Of a stretch of 64,000 nucleotides of DNA, positions 12,034 through 20,880 are shown in pieces. The notes under the pieces are model-generated. The model did no database searches, was not told the origin of the DNA, and worked only from the letters and a program-made list of their open reading frames with translations. Position 1 is the stretch's first letter, and the number at the start of each line of letters is the position of its first letter. The position numbers were made by a program, and so were the translations under genes. The DNA is from Rhizobiales bacterium IMCC20636 (lineage in GTDB: Bacteria > Pseudomonadota > Alphaproteobacteria > Rhizobiales > GCA-2746425), in NCBI GenBank assembly GCA_016865015.1, contig CP018226.1, forward strand, positions 3,503,001 through 3,567,000. Reading direction: 5' to 3'.

Positions 12034-12744
12034 GTGTCTGGCTGGCAAGCTTCGATCCTCACACTCTATCCCGACATGTTTCCCGGGCCATTGGGCCACA
12101 GCCTGTCTGGCCGCGCGCTGGAAAAGGGTTTGTGGAATTGCGATCCCGTCAATATTCGTGATTTTGCAACCGACAAGCATCGCACAGTGGATGACACACC
12201 TGCGGGCGGTGGTGCAGGCATGGTTTTGCGGGCCGATGTGCTGGGCAAGGCCATTGATGCCACCAGCAACGCGCAGGATACCCGTCCACGCCTAATGATG
12301 AGTCCGCGCGGCAAACCGCTGACCCAGCACCGGGTCCGTGAACTGGTTGCAGGTCTAGGCGTGGTTCTGGTTTGTGGACGGTTTGAAGGCGTTGATCAGC
12401 GCGTGATCGATGGACGTAATCTGGAAGAGGTTTCCATTGGCGATTACATTCTGTCTGGCGGCGAAGTGGCAGCGATTGCCCTGCTGGATGCCTGTATCCG
12501 GCTTATCCCCGGTGTGATGGGCGCACAGGCCTCCGGAGAGGATGAGAGTTTTGAACATGGGTTGCTGGAATATCCGCATTATACACGCCCAGCGGTGTGG
12601 GAAGGTGCAACCATTCCCGCTGTTCTGACATCCGGCGATCATGCAGCGGTTGAGCGTTGGCGACGGGACCAGGCGATCCGATTGACCCGCGAAAGACGAC
12701 CTGATTTGCTAGCGGATGATGGCGGACCTGCTACAAGTTCTTAA
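12034..12744 (+). CDS. trmD: tRNA (guanine-N1)-methyltransferase TrmD
   Basis: A 236-residue SPOUT methyltransferase that makes m1G37 in tRNAs that read CNN and related codons, preventing +1 frameshifting. Diagnostic segments: [26 protein letters not shown], the trefoil-knot strands [23 protein letters not shown] and [16 protein letters not shown], and PHYTRPAVW. The start is GTG at 12034, two bases after rimM. In most bacteria rplS follows directly; here about 2.7 kb of unrelated genes separate trmD from rplS. Confidence 0.96.
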   Translation: MSGWQASILTLYPDMFPGPLGHSLSGRALEKGLWNCDPVNIRDFATDKHRTVDDTPAGGGAGMVLRADVLGKAIDATSNAQDTRPRLMMSPRGKPLTQHRVRELVAGLGVVLVCGRFEGVDQRVIDGRNLEEVSIGDYILSGGEVAAIALLDACIRLIPGVMGAQASGEDESFEHGLLEYPHYTRPAVWEGATIPAVLTSGDHAAVERWRRDQAIRLTRERRPDLLADDGGPATSS

Positions 12745-12840
12745 GACAATTACACCGAGCGAAACTATCGCCTCAGATGTATTAGCTGTAACGCTTCTTA
12801 CTTTATCAGCCAGTCCAACGACCAACATGCATTTGATGTC

Positions 12841-12870
12841 GAAACCGGCCACCGCGAGGAAGCCGGTTTC
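12841..12870. terminator. Hairpin between convergent trmD and alcohol dehydrogenase genes
   Basis: A perfect 9-bp inverted repeat, GAAACCGGC (12841-12849) and GCCGGTTTC (12862-12870), with a 12-base loop. It lies in the gap between two genes that converge, where a bidirectional terminator is expected. Neither side has a real T run, so the mechanism is not certain. Confidence 0.45.
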
Positions 12871-12917
12871 AACCGCGTATCTGTTGAGAACTGCGCTACT
12901 TCAACGAGTTTCGAATA

Positions 12918-13928
12918 TCATGACGCCTGAACGACGATCTTGCCTTTGGCCTGACCGGTTTCAATACGCGCATGAGCCGTCCTGATGTTTTCAGCATTGA
13001 TCGGTGTCAGAACTTCGTTCAGCGTAGTTCGAATGCGCCCGGCATCAATCTCATTGGCCACATAGCTCAGCAGATTGTGCTGCTCGATCATATCGGGGGT
13101 TTCGAACATGGCGCGGGCAAACATGAATTCCCAGTGCAAAGAGGCGGCTTTCATCTTCATTGCCGCCATTGGCATGGGCAGGTTTGTGTCATCAATCGTC
13201 ACGATACCGCCCTGGGGCCGGATCAGCTCGACCGCCGTTTCCCAATGACGCATATCGTTGAAAATCGCGATGTGATCGACATTCTGGAAACCAAGCGCCC
13301 GCACCTGTTCAACCATCGGCTCGCGGTGGTTCACAACATGGTCTGCGCCCAGTTCTTTCACCCAGTCGGATGTTTCCGGACGGGATGCCGTTGCAATGAC
13401 AACAAGCCCTGCGGCTTTGGCCAGTTGAATGCCGATTGAGCCAACGCCGCCGCCAGCGCCAATGATCAGGACCGATTGTCCCTTGTCGGCCCCGTCACGA
13501 TCGATACCCAGACGGTCAAAGAAGGCTTCATAGGCAGTGATGGTGGTCAGCGGCAATGCTGCTGCTTCCGCAAAGCTGAGGCTTTTCGGCTTTGAACCGA
13601 CAATGCGTTCATCAACCAGCTGAAACTCGGCGTTGGACCCGGCTCGGGTGATATCACCGGCGTAATAAACCTCATCGCCCGGCTTGAAGAGGGTCACATC
13701 TGCGCCGACGGCTTCGACAATGCCGCTGGCATCCCAGCCCAGAACACGGGGTGGATCTTCTACACCGTCTTTGGGGCTGCGGACTTTCGTATCAACCGGG
13801 TTGATGGAAACGGCCTTCACCGAGACCAGAAGATCGCGGCCTGTTGCCTCAGGTGTGGGCAGTTCCACATCCAGAAACGCATTTGGATCGTCGATGGGAA
13901 GGTAATGTTTTAGCGCAACAGCTTTCAT
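12918..13928 (-). CDS. Zinc-type alcohol dehydrogenase/quinone oxidoreductase family protein
   Basis: A 336-residue medium-chain dehydrogenase/reductase. The GroES-like N-terminal part (about 1-125) contains LLVSVKAVSINPVDTKVR and VLGWDASGIVEAVGADVTLFKPGD; the Rossmann part has GAGGGVGSIGIQLAKAAG, the nucleotide-binding glycines. The cysteine ligands of the catalytic zinc are not obvious, so it is nearer to zinc-independent NADPH:quinone reductases (the adh_fam_1 group). It lies 27 bases downstream of the quinol monooxygenase gene on the same strand, so the two are probably one operon controlled by the divergent LysR gene. Confidence 0.85.
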   Translation of the reverse strand: MKAVALKHYLPIDDPNAFLDVELPTPEATGRDLLVSVKAVSINPVDTKVRSPKDGVEDPPRVLGWDASGIVEAVGADVTLFKPGDEVYYAGDITRAGSNAEFQLVDERIVGSKPKSLSFAEAAALPLTTITAYEAFFDRLGIDRDGADKGQSVLIIGAGGGVGSIGIQLAKAAGLVVIATASRPETSDWVKELGADHVVNHREPMVEQVRALGFQNVDHIAIFNDMRHWETAVELIRPQGGIVTIDDTNLPMPMAAMKMKAASLHWEFMFARAMFETPDMIEQHNLLSYVANEIDAGRIRTTLNEVLTPINAENIRTAHARIETGQAKGKIVVQAS

Positions 13929-13955
13929 GGCTGGTGTCTCCTGATCGTGGGTAGG

Positions 13956-14246
13956 TTAGGCAGTATGGGTCATTTCACTGAGCGTAAACTCAGCGACGGC
14001 ACCGTCTGTGGCTTCCATATAGGCTGCCAGGTGGGGTGCATTCATGTGGGTTTGCCACAATGCGCGGGATTCCCAGTTTTCATAGAACATGAAATGCGCC
14101 GGATTGTCATTGTCCTGAAGCAGATCATATTGAATGCAGCCGGGTTCTGCGCGTGTGATCGGGATAAGCTTTTCCAGCTCTGCCTTGACGAGATCGACCT
14201 GTCCGGGCTGGGCGTGAATATTTGCGACGATGGTCAGTTTGCTCAT
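13956..14246 (-). CDS. Putative quinol monooxygenase (ABM domain, YgiN-like)
   Basis: A 96-residue single-domain protein of the antibiotic-biosynthesis-monooxygenase fold, a ferredoxin-like dimer that oxidises quinols or polyketide-like substrates without a cofactor. Typical landmarks: the start LTIVANIHAQPGQVDLVKAE, TRAEPGCIQYDLLQDNDNP, then FMFYENWESRALWQTHMNAPHL with the conserved His near the end of the helix. It is the first gene of the pair with the downstream dehydrogenase. A quinone reductase plus a quinol monooxygenase is the arrangement seen in ygiN/mdaB-type detoxification. Confidence 0.85.
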   Translation of the reverse strand: MSKLTIVANIHAQPGQVDLVKAELEKLIPITRAEPGCIQYDLLQDNDNPAHFMFYENWESRALWQTHMNAPHLAAYMEATDGAVAEFTLSEMTHTA

Positions 14247-14293
14247 TGCGTGGCCTCATTGGTTGGTGTTGGATTTTCTATAGCCTCTTGCAA

Positions 14294-14333
14294 AATCCGG
14301 ATAAACAGGGAATATGCGGAATAATAATCCGGA
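14294..14333. promoter_or_regulatory. Direct repeats AATCCGGA, candidate LysR sites
   Basis: AATCCGGA occurs at 14294-14301 and again at 14326-14333, a period of 32 bases (about three helical turns), within the 98-base gap between the monooxygenase gene and the LysR gene. LysR proteins usually bind two sites in such divergent gaps. The assignment rests only on position and repetition. Confidence 0.35.
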
Positions 14334-14344
14334 AATTCCGTACA

Positions 14345-15238
14345 ATGCTTCTCGATAATATTTCTCTGTTTCTCCAGATCGTAGAAAAAGGCAGTCTGGC
14401 TGCTGCTGGCCGCGAAGCCGGTTTGTCTTCAACCACCGTGTCTGAACGGCTTTCAGCGCTTGAAGCGCATTTTGGAGTGGTTCTATTGAACCGCACGACA
14501 CGCGCGATCAGCCTGACCGAGGAAGGGCGCACCCTTTTGGAAGACGGCAAGAAAGTCCTCAGCGAAGTCGAGGACCTTGAAACACGCATTCGTCTCGGTG
14601 CGGACACTTTGTCCGGCCCTATCCGGATGAGCGCGCCAAGCGATATCGGGCGCACCATCATTTCAGATGAGATCAACCGCTTTCTTGCCGATCACCCGGC
14701 CATATCTATTGAATTGCAATTGTCAGATGGCTTTGTCGATATTGTTGGCCAGGGTTTTGACATCGCCGTGCGCTTCGGGTCTGTCACCGACAGTACGCTG
14801 CGCATTCGGTCCATTGCACACAAGCGGCGGCTAGTCTGCGCGGCCCCCGCCTATCTGGAAAAGCATGGAACACCCAAAACACCGGTCGATTTAAAGAAAC
14901 ACAATTGTCTCTTGATGCGATTTGGCATGCATCTGGATAATGTCTGGCGGTTCGGCCCGGGCGCCATGCCACAGCTGGTTACGGTGCGCGGCGACCGGGT
15001 GGCCAATGATGGCGCGCTGGTGCGGCAATGGTGCCTTGCAGGTTACGGAATTATTCTGAAATCCGAGTTGGATGTGGGACGGGATATCAAAGCCGGAAAC
15101 CTGGTGGAGTTGCTGCAGAAATACACATCCCCGGCAACACCGGTCCAAATGCTGTTTCCGCCCGGACGCGCGCAGCCGCGCCGTGTACGCGCACTTGCGG
15201 ACCGCCTGGCCGTGATGTTACAGAATTTTGAGACCTGA
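14345..15238 (+). CDS. LysR family transcriptional regulator
   Basis: A 297-residue regulator from ATG 14345, placed so that the protein opens with the LysR helix-turn-helix: LDNISLFLQIVEKGSLAAAG then LSSTTVSERLSALEAHFGVVLLNRTTR. The C-terminal effector domain follows (about 90-295) with the PIRMSAPSDIGRTIISDEI block. Members of this subgroup (close to the CrgA/AaeR-like type) respond to small aromatic or quinone-like effectors. It is divergent from the monooxygenase-dehydrogenase pair, so control of that pair is the likely job. A longer upstream frame adds 41 residues with no LysR counterpart. Confidence 0.88.
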   Translation: MLLDNISLFLQIVEKGSLAAAGREAGLSSTTVSERLSALEAHFGVVLLNRTTRAISLTEEGRTLLEDGKKVLSEVEDLETRIRLGADTLSGPIRMSAPSDIGRTIISDEINRFLADHPAISIELQLSDGFVDIVGQGFDIAVRFGSVTDSTLRIRSIAHKRRLVCAAPAYLEKHGTPKTPVDLKKHNCLLMRFGMHLDNVWRFGPGAMPQLVTVRGDRVANDGALVRQWCLAGYGIILKSELDVGRDIKAGNLVELLQKYTSPATPVQMLFPPGRAQPRRVRALADRLAVMLQNFET

Positions 15239-15515
15239 ACAGCTGATCAAACTCGTTTTGCTGCTACAAAGCGTTGTAAAGCGGCTGTTTTCGACCATTT
15301 AGGCTCGACAAGTCCGCTTTGCTGGTGTAAGTCGCGCCCATCTTTGAACAATGCAAAGAAACCAGTCTGTGGCGTACTCGCCCGACAAGCTTGTGGATTT
15401 TATCAAAAACACTGCAAGTGAGCTGGACCGAACCTGTCAGGTTTGGGTCAGCCGGGCGCTCTGGGTGTGGATTAAGAGATAAACCAAAGCAAGATGTAAT
15501 CAAGAAGGTGCTCTC

Positions 15516-16007
15516 ATGAACATTATCGAACAGCTCGACAAAGAGCAGGCTGAAGCTATTGATGCCCAGCGCAAGCTCCCGACATTCTCTCCCGGTGATA
15601 CCGTTAAGGTCAATGTGCGTGTGACCGAAGGTACACGGACCCGCGTACAGGCCTATGAAGGCGTTTGTATTGCCCGTAAGGGTGGCGGCATCCAGGAAAC
15701 ATTCACAGTCCGCAAGATTTCTTATGGCGAAGGCGTGGAACGTGTGTTCCCTGTCTATTCTCCACTCGTTGAGGGTGTTGAGGTTATTCGTCGTGGTAAG
15801 GTACGCCGCGCAAAGCTTTACTATCTGCGTGACCGTCGCGGTAAATCTGCCCGTATCGTTGAGGCCAGCAATGCCCGCGCCAAGAACCTCAATGAGGAAC
15901 AGCGCAACATTGTTTCAGCTGCCAAGGCCGTTGTCACAGCCGAAAAAGCTGCCGCCAAGGAAGCTGCTGCTGCCGAAGCCGCTGCATCGGAAGCTGCTGC
16001 AGAATAG
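15516..16007 (+). CDS. rplS: 50S ribosomal protein L19, with Ala-rich tail
   Basis: The L19 core occupies residues 1-120: [59 protein letters not shown] and the [22 protein letters not shown] tail that touches 16S rRNA at the subunit bridge. Residues 135-163 form an Ala/Glu/Lys tail like the one on S16. AAGGTG lies upstream of the ATG. It is separated from its usual partner trmD by the inserted redox module, and the 277-base gap upstream must now supply its promoter. A strong terminator follows at 16055-16080. Confidence 0.97.
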   Translation: MNIIEQLDKEQAEAIDAQRKLPTFSPGDTVKVNVRVTEGTRTRVQAYEGVCIARKGGGIQETFTVRKISYGEGVERVFPVYSPLVEGVEVIRRGKVRRAKLYYLRDRRGKSARIVEASNARAKNLNEEQRNIVSAAKAVVTAEKAAAKEAAAAEAAASEAAAE

Positions 16008-16054
16008 GCCTGTTGGACGGCTCGCCAAACTGGCGGGCATCTGACAGACGAATG

Positions 16055-16080
16055 AAGGCGGCTCACAGGCCGCCTTTTTT
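16055..16080 (+). terminator. Rho-independent terminator after rplS
   Basis: AAGGCGGC (16055-16062) pairs with GCCGCCTT (16069-16076) around a six-base loop, and a T run continues to 16080. It lies 48 bases after the rplS stop and ends that transcription unit before leuC. Confidence 0.85.
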
Positions 16081-16165
16081 GTTGGCCAACCGTTGGGAAC
16101 AGCTTGACGGACGATAGGTCGAAACCACATATAGAAACAAAATTCCGCATTCGGAGACGAACACC

Positions 16166-17572
16166 ATGAGCGCCCCTACAACACTTTATGACAAGATCTG
16201 GAATGACCATCTGGTCCATGAGCAGGATGATGGCACCTGTCTTTTGTACATTGACCGCCACCTTGTGCATGAAGTGACCAGCCCGCAGGCTTTTGAAGGC
16301 CTGCGCCTGACCAATCGCAAGGTTCGCGCGCCACAGAAAACTCTGGCCGTGGTGGATCATAATGTGCCGACCTCTGACCGCTCCAAGGGCATTGATGACC
16401 CGGAAAGCAAGCTGCAGGTTGATACGCTGGCGCAAAATGCTGCCGAGTTTGCGATCGACTATTATTCCGAGCGCGACATTCGTCAGGGCATTGTGCACAT
16501 CATCGGCCCTGAGCAGGGCTTCACCCTGCCCGGCACCACCATTGTATGCGGCGACAGCCACACCTCCACTCACGGCGCGTTCGGCGCTCTGGCCCATGGT
16601 ATCGGCACATCGGAAGTCGAGCATGTGCTGGCGACCCAGACACTGATCCAGAAAAAAGCCAAGAACATGCTGGTTCAGGTGGATGGCGAATTGCCAGACG
16701 GCGTGACCGCCAAAGACATCATTCTGGCGATCATTGGTGAAATCGGCACAGCCGGTGGTACGGGCCATGTGATCGAATTTGCTGGCGAAGCCATTGAAGC
16801 GCTGTCCATGGAAGGCCGCATGACAGTCTGCAACATGACGATTGAAGGCGGCGCGCGCGCCGGTTTGATCGCGCCCGATGAAAAGACTTTTGAATACCTC
16901 AAAGGTCGCCCACGCGCCCCGAAAGATGCAGAATGGGATGCAGCGGTTGCCTATTGGAAAACGCTGAAAACCGATGATGGCGCACATTTCGACAAGGTCA
17001 TCAAGCTGGATGCGGCCAAGCTGCCACCTATCGTATCCTGGGGTTCCTCGCCGGAAGATGTTGTGTCGATCACCGGTATCGTACCGAACCCGGCCGATAT
17101 TGCAGACGACAACAAGCGCTCATCCAAGGAGCGGGCACTCGCCTATATGGGCCTGACACCCGGCACCAAGATGACCGATATCACGCTGGACCGCGTCTTC
17201 ATTGGCTCCTGCACCAATGGCCGCATTGAAGATCTGCGCGCAGCTGCATCGGTGATCGGCAACCGCAAAGTTGCATCAACTGTTGATGCAATGGTTGTTC
17301 CCGGTTCCGGCCTTGTCAAGGAACAGGCCGAAGCGGAAGGTCTGGACAAGATTTTCAAGGATGCCGGTTTTGACTGGCGCGAGCCAGGCTGCTCCATGTG
17401 TCTGGCCATGAATGCCGACAAGCTGAAGCCGGAAGAGCGCTGCGCGTCAACTTCGAACCGTAATTTTGAAGGCCGTCAGGGTTTCAAGGGCCGCACCCAT
17501 CTGGTGTCACCAACCATGGCGGCAGCGGCGGCGATTGCCGGTCATTTTGTTGACATCCGCGAGTGGAACTGA
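16166..17572 (+). CDS. leuC: 3-isopropylmalate dehydratase large subunit
   Basis: A 468-residue aconitase-family enzyme of leucine synthesis that isomerises 2- to 3-isopropylmalate together with LeuD. The [4Fe-4S] ligands are in place: C349 ([14 protein letters not shown]) and C409 and C412 ([14 protein letters not shown]). [20 protein letters not shown] and [20 protein letters not shown] are intact, and the protein ends DIREWN. No leuD gene lies in the window; directly downstream is foreign-looking DNA. A decayed copy of this gene's last 110 bases and its terminator recurs at 24069-24240. Confidence 0.97.
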   Translation: MSAPTTLYDKIWNDHLVHEQDDGTCLLYIDRHLVHEVTSPQAFEGLRLTNRKVRAPQKTLAVVDHNVPTSDRSKGIDDPESKLQVDTLAQNAAEFAIDYYSERDIRQGIVHIIGPEQGFTLPGTTIVCGDSHTSTHGAFGALAHGIGTSEVEHVLATQTLIQKKAKNMLVQVDGELPDGVTAKDIILAIIGEIGTAGGTGHVIEFAGEAIEALSMEGRMTVCNMTIEGGARAGLIAPDEKTFEYLKGRPRAPKDAEWDAAVAYWKTLKTDDGAHFDKVIKLDAAKLPPIVSWGSSPEDVVSITGIVPNPADIADDNKRSSKERALAYMGLTPGTKMTDITLDRVFIGSCTNGRIEDLRAAASVIGNRKVASTVDAMVVPGSGLVKEQAEAEGLDKIFKDAGFDWREPGCSMCLAMNADKLKPEERCASTSNRNFEGRQGFKGRTHLVSPTMAAAAAIAGHFVDIREWN

Positions 17573-17595
17573 CCCCTCGCCCAATTTGAATAACG

Positions 17596-17630
17596 AAAAA
17601 GCGCGGCGCTTCGGCAGCCGCGCTTTTTTT
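17596..17630 (+). terminator. Rho-independent terminator after leuC
   Basis: AAAAA plus GCGCGGC (17601-17607) pairs with GCCGCGC (17617-17623) and a run of seven T. The loop contains a GC-TTCG-GC cap, giving an unusually stable hairpin. It begins 24 bases after the leuC stop. The same hairpin, with substitutions, is found at 24200-24232. Confidence 0.9.
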
Positions 17631-17706
17631 GTGTGAAAACGAGTGTTCTGACAGTGCTGAAACCTCACCACGCTGAGAAGTGCAAACCTATTGCCAATGT
17701 TGAACT

Positions 17707-18444
17707 TCAGGTGCCTACCGGCGTGAATTTGAGCATGTTGCTGTAATAACAAAGCTGTGGTGCCTCAAATTCGATAAATCCGTCAAACTCACGCGCTCTT
17801 TGTGAGAGGTCGGCCAAATCAATTGTGAGTGCTTCAACCTCACCTTCAGAGAGCCACGCAGTTTGGTAAGCGAGGCTGAAGTGCAGTCTGTAAGCATTGT
17901 GCATTGGCTTGCGTATACCTAACAACTCACTCAAACGGTTACGCAACGCGCGAAACCTATGCTCATCCTCTTCTGTCGTCGGCTTGAGGTGCAACACAAG
18001 TGTATTCCCAACCGCGGGATCCACACAGAGCTGCTGTGGTTCCACTTCAAATGAAGTCTCCAGATTGCCGCCTCCGAGTCTTTCATTCAACTGTTCAATC
18101 GCCTTCAAGACAGGCGTATCCAATGGCACACCACCGGCCCATTGTTCACGCACACGTGCCTGATCATTGATGCATGGGAATATGGTCATGTGGAATGATG
18201 ATCTGGGCAAAAATCTGAAAGACCTTGCGTAAGGTTTTTGTGAAAGTTCGTCAGAAAGGGTTTGGAGCATCTGAAATGTGCGGCTGCACTTTGGGACATG
18301 GCAAACGATTGATGCACCTTCGAATGCTAATGCCTCCCCATCTTCTGCAAACTTTTTACCCACCGCTGGCGGTTTTGACAACGCCGAGCCAGAACGAACT
18401 AAATGAGAGTTGTCACGCATGATGGTCAGCTCGCTCTTGCTCAC
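17707..18444 (-). CDS. DUF1868 protein, 2H phosphoesterase (2'-5' RNA ligase-like) superfamily
   Basis: A 245-residue protein matching DUF1868: VGKKFAEDGEALAFEGASIV with CHVP, then FRFLPRSSFHMTIF. The two histidine motifs of the 2H superfamily are present, H85-M-T87 (FHMTIF) and H188-F-S190 (LHFSLAY), about 100 residues apart as usual. Such enzymes act on 2',3'-cyclic or 1'',2''-cyclic phosphates, or on small phosphodiesters; the DUF1868 branch has no assigned substrate. The start is GTG 18444, overlapping the stop of the ROK gene (TAGTG), with AGGAGG a few bases upstream, so it is cotranslated with the regulator. Confidence 0.82.
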   Translation of the reverse strand: MSKSELTIMRDNSHLVRSGSALSKPPAVGKKFAEDGEALAFEGASIVCHVPKCSRTFQMLQTLSDELSQKPYARSFRFLPRSSFHMTIFPCINDQARVREQWAGGVPLDTPVLKAIEQLNERLGGGNLETSFEVEPQQLCVDPAVGNTLVLHLKPTTEEDEHRFRALRNRLSELLGIRKPMHNAYRLHFSLAYQTAWLSEGEVEALTIDLADLSQRAREFDGFIEFEAPQLCYYSNMLKFTPVGT

Positions 18445-19601
18445 TATTTCCTCCTCATTACAATCTCGGTTCCCATTTCAAAATTTGGCAGGCACAATTT
18501 CTGAAATGGTAAAAATGCAGCTCCCATTGCGGATCCGATTGGACCAAATTGCGAGGCGACGATCACTGGACTTTTGAACATGGGCTTCTCGGAAAAAAGG
18601 TTCTTTTGAATGATCTTTTCCACGATTCTCTGATTAATCTGTTGTGGCAAAACACCACCGATAACCACAGCTTCGGGTTCCAACCACCAAGTGGCTGCGG
18701 TGATCGGCATAGTCAGTTGAGCCACGGCTCTTTCAATCCATTCCTCAAAAACCGGGTCCTCAGTGTCGTAGATCGATTTGAGATCTTCAAATGTGTCGAC
18801 CTGACTGCCGGAATTGCGGATAGTTTCCAAAAGGTCCAAAGCGGATGGTCTTGGAGCGCCATATGGGAAGAGCCCGCCAATCTCGCCTGCATTCCCACTT
18901 GTACCGCGGAATAATTGTCCATTCAGTATCAGTCCACCGCCAACACCATAGCCCAGGTGCAGCAAGACCAGATTTCTTGTCTCTCGCCAGCGTTGCGAGA
19001 AATACTCAGCTAACGCACCGCAATTCCCGACATTGTCGATCCAGGTCGGCATTCCCAAAGCAGTCGCGAACAACTCTGCTATATCCTTGCCGCGCCATTC
19101 CTCCAACAGATCAGGCGTCTGAATGGTGTTTGCGGATGGGGCAAAAAAGCCGGGCGTCGCAATTCCAGCCCCGAGAATTCGTTCCTTTGAAAATTCAAAC
19201 GTTCCCAAGATGGTTTCAACGCTGTCTGTCACAGCGGAAACAACATCAGTCACCTTGTTTGTATCAACTTTTGCGGTTCGACGCGCGACAACTTGCCCGA
19301 GCAAATTGCTGCATACAACTTCCACATGACGCAGCCGGAAGGTAACGCCAAAACTATATCCACCATCCGGGTTCAGGGCCAACGGAAGTGCAGGCTGTCC
19401 TCGCGTCCCCCCTCTTCGAGCATCCTCCCGCAAGAGCCCCTTTGCCAGAAGCTCCTTGGAAAGACGCGTAACAGGACCTGGTGTCAAATCGATATGCTGA
19501 GTAATCTCCGATCTTGGAATCGGACCAAAACGGCGAACTGTATCAAGGATTTTTCGATGATTTGTGAGCAGTTCAAGTTCCATTCGTGCCTGGCCCAACA
19601 T
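18444..19601 (-). CDS. ROK family transcriptional regulator
   Basis: A 385-residue repressor-type ROK protein: an N-terminal winged helix-turn-helix (about 10-75; RFGPIPRSEITQHIDLTPGP, VTRLSKELLAKGLL) and a sugar-kinase-like ROK domain with GAGIATPGFF and GYGVGGGLILNGQLFRGTSG. The zinc-binding cysteine cluster usual after NAGEIG in NagC, Mlc or XylR is missing; the sequence there is GGLFPYGAPRPSALDLLE. The effector is probably a sugar or a sugar derivative. It is divergent from tctC across 209 bases that contain a perfect inverted repeat, so autoregulation and control of the tct operon are likely. Confidence 0.87.
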   Translation of the reverse strand: MLGQARMELELLTNHRKILDTVRRFGPIPRSEITQHIDLTPGPVTRLSKELLAKGLLREDARRGGTRGQPALPLALNPDGGYSFGVTFRLRHVEVVCSNLLGQVVARRTAKVDTNKVTDVVSAVTDSVETILGTFEFSKERILGAGIATPGFFAPSANTIQTPDLLEEWRGKDIAELFATALGMPTWIDNVGNCGALAEYFSQRWRETRNLVLLHLGYGVGGGLILNGQLFRGTSGNAGEIGGLFPYGAPRPSALDLLETIRNSGSQVDTFEDLKSIYDTEDPVFEEWIERAVAQLTMPITAATWWLEPEAVVIGGVLPQQINQRIVEKIIQKNLFSEKPMFKSPVIVASQFGPIGSAMGAAFLPFQKLCLPNFEMGTEIVMRRK

Positions 19602-19699
19602 GTGATCTGATTAGGTTTCAGTTCTGTTCAGGGTAACCATCATGACCATTCTTTGACAAGTTAATAAGCTATAGCCAGCTGAACTCGACGGAATCGTTT

Positions 19700-19721
19700 A
19701 ACTTAACAATCCTCTTAAGTT
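19700..19721. promoter_or_regulatory. Inverted repeat, candidate ROK operator
   Basis: Perfect 7-bp arms AACTTAA (19700-19706) and TTAAGTT (19715-19721) are separated by 8 bases. It lies midway between the divergent ROK and tctC starts, 99 bases upstream of the ROK start and 90 bases upstream of the tctC start, in an A/T-rich stretch. ROK repressors bind A/T-rich palindromes, so this is the best operator candidate for the whole module. Confidence 0.5.
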
Positions 19722-19810
19722 GTGTATCGCAATTAAATGGACATGGATTGGGATTTGCCTTAGACTAAAGTTGGGCATGCTAACAAAGCCCCAAATCTGG
19801 AGGAAAACCT

Positions 19811-20782
19811 ATGAATTACCTAACGCACATCGTTGCAGCGGCGTCCCTGATCTTTGTGGGGGCAACAGCAAACGCACAGACATGGCCTGATGAAGAAAAA
19901 GTGGTGACTGTGATTGTTCCTTACAGTGCTGGCGGCGGCACCGATTCAGTCATTCGTCCCCTCATTGAAGAGTTGAAGAATCATCTCCCAGCACGTGTTC
20001 AGGTCGTAAATATTGGCGGCGCAGGCAGCTCGCAGGGGACAAATGAGCTCCTGACACGTGATGCAGACGGATATACTCTTTTGGCTGCTGGAACGCACAC
20101 TATCGGCGCGACCATGCAGGGCCTGACCGCTGGCTATAATGATATGGACCACATTGTTGGTTTGAATTGGGACCCCTTCATTATTGCCGTCCTCAAAGAG
20201 CGCGACTACGACACTCTGCCTGAGTTGGTCGAAGCCGCCAAGAACGACCCTGGCGCGATTTGTCTGGGAAATGCTGGAATGGGCGGTGCAACCGGAGTTG
20301 CTTCGGTTGCTATCAATCTCAAATTTGACGGGGTGTTTAACGTCACGCCATTTCAGGGCGGTCAAAACCTACGGGCTGATGTTCTAGGGGGCCGTTGCCA
20401 AGTTGGAATTTTCTCCCAATCCGAAATCCTGGCAAATTCCGAAGCGTTGACGCCACTTGCAATTCTCTACAGTGAAGAAAGCGCGTTGGAAGACCTCAAA
20501 GACGTGCCCACACTCGAAGAACTGGGACTTGGTGAGCTTTCAGTTCCAGGCGGCTCCTACAAGTCCATTGCCGTTCGTGCGGGCGCACCCGATGAAGCAA
20601 TCGACGCTCTTATCGAAGCTTTTGAGAAGGCATTCAACTCCGAATCCTATCAGCAGTTCATGGCCGAGAAGGGGCTGATCCCAGCCTATAGCAGCGGCGA
20701 TGACACAACAGCGTACTACAACACGCTCATCGATGGCTTTGAACCAATTCTGCGTGAGGCAGGGCTTTACAAAGCTGAATAG
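19811..20782 (+). CDS. tctC: Tripartite tricarboxylate transporter substrate-binding protein TctC
   Basis: A 323-residue periplasmic binding protein with a signal peptide (about 1-23, ending ANA before QTWP). The TctC hallmarks follow: VVTVIVPYSAGGGTDSVIRP at the carboxylate-binding loop, VVNIGGAGSSQGTNEL, and the late KDVPTLEELG. It delivers a carboxylate to the TctAB membrane complex for ion-driven uptake; family ligands range from citrate to terephthalate and nicotinate, so the substrate is open. GGAGG is 7 bases upstream of the ATG. It heads tctCBA and the IMPase-like gene. Confidence 0.92.
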   Translation: MNYLTHIVAAASLIFVGATANAQTWPDEEKVVTVIVPYSAGGGTDSVIRPLIEELKNHLPARVQVVNIGGAGSSQGTNELLTRDADGYTLLAAGTHTIGATMQGLTAGYNDMDHIVGLNWDPFIIAVLKERDYDTLPELVEAAKNDPGAICLGNAGMGGATGVASVAINLKFDGVFNVTPFQGGQNLRADVLGGRCQVGIFSQSEILANSEALTPLAILYSEESALEDLKDVPTLEELGLGELSVPGGSYKSIAVRAGAPDEAIDALIEAFEKAFNSESYQQFMAEKGLIPAYSSGDDTTAYYNTLIDGFEPILREAGLYKAE

Positions 20783-20820
20783 GCCGAACCAATCGCGAGC
20801 GAGCTATTGTTGCTATTATT

Positions 20821-20846
20821 GTGAGGCATCCTCATCGATGCCTCAC
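20821..20846 (+). terminator. Hairpin between tctC and tctB
   Basis: A perfect 10-bp inverted repeat, GTGAGGCATC (20821-20830) and GATGCCTCAC (20837-20846), with a 6-base loop in the 98-base gap after tctC. There is no T run. Such stems after a binding-protein gene usually stabilise its mRNA or reduce read-through, so that the periplasmic subunit is made in excess of the membrane subunits. Confidence 0.55.
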
Positions 20847-20880
20847 AAAACCAGACCTAATACATTGACGGGGCGATACC

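Noticed and set aside
15264-15503. 79-codon minus-strand frame before rplS
   Set aside because: No recognisable protein or start signal; the position is better explained as the rplS promoter and leader.
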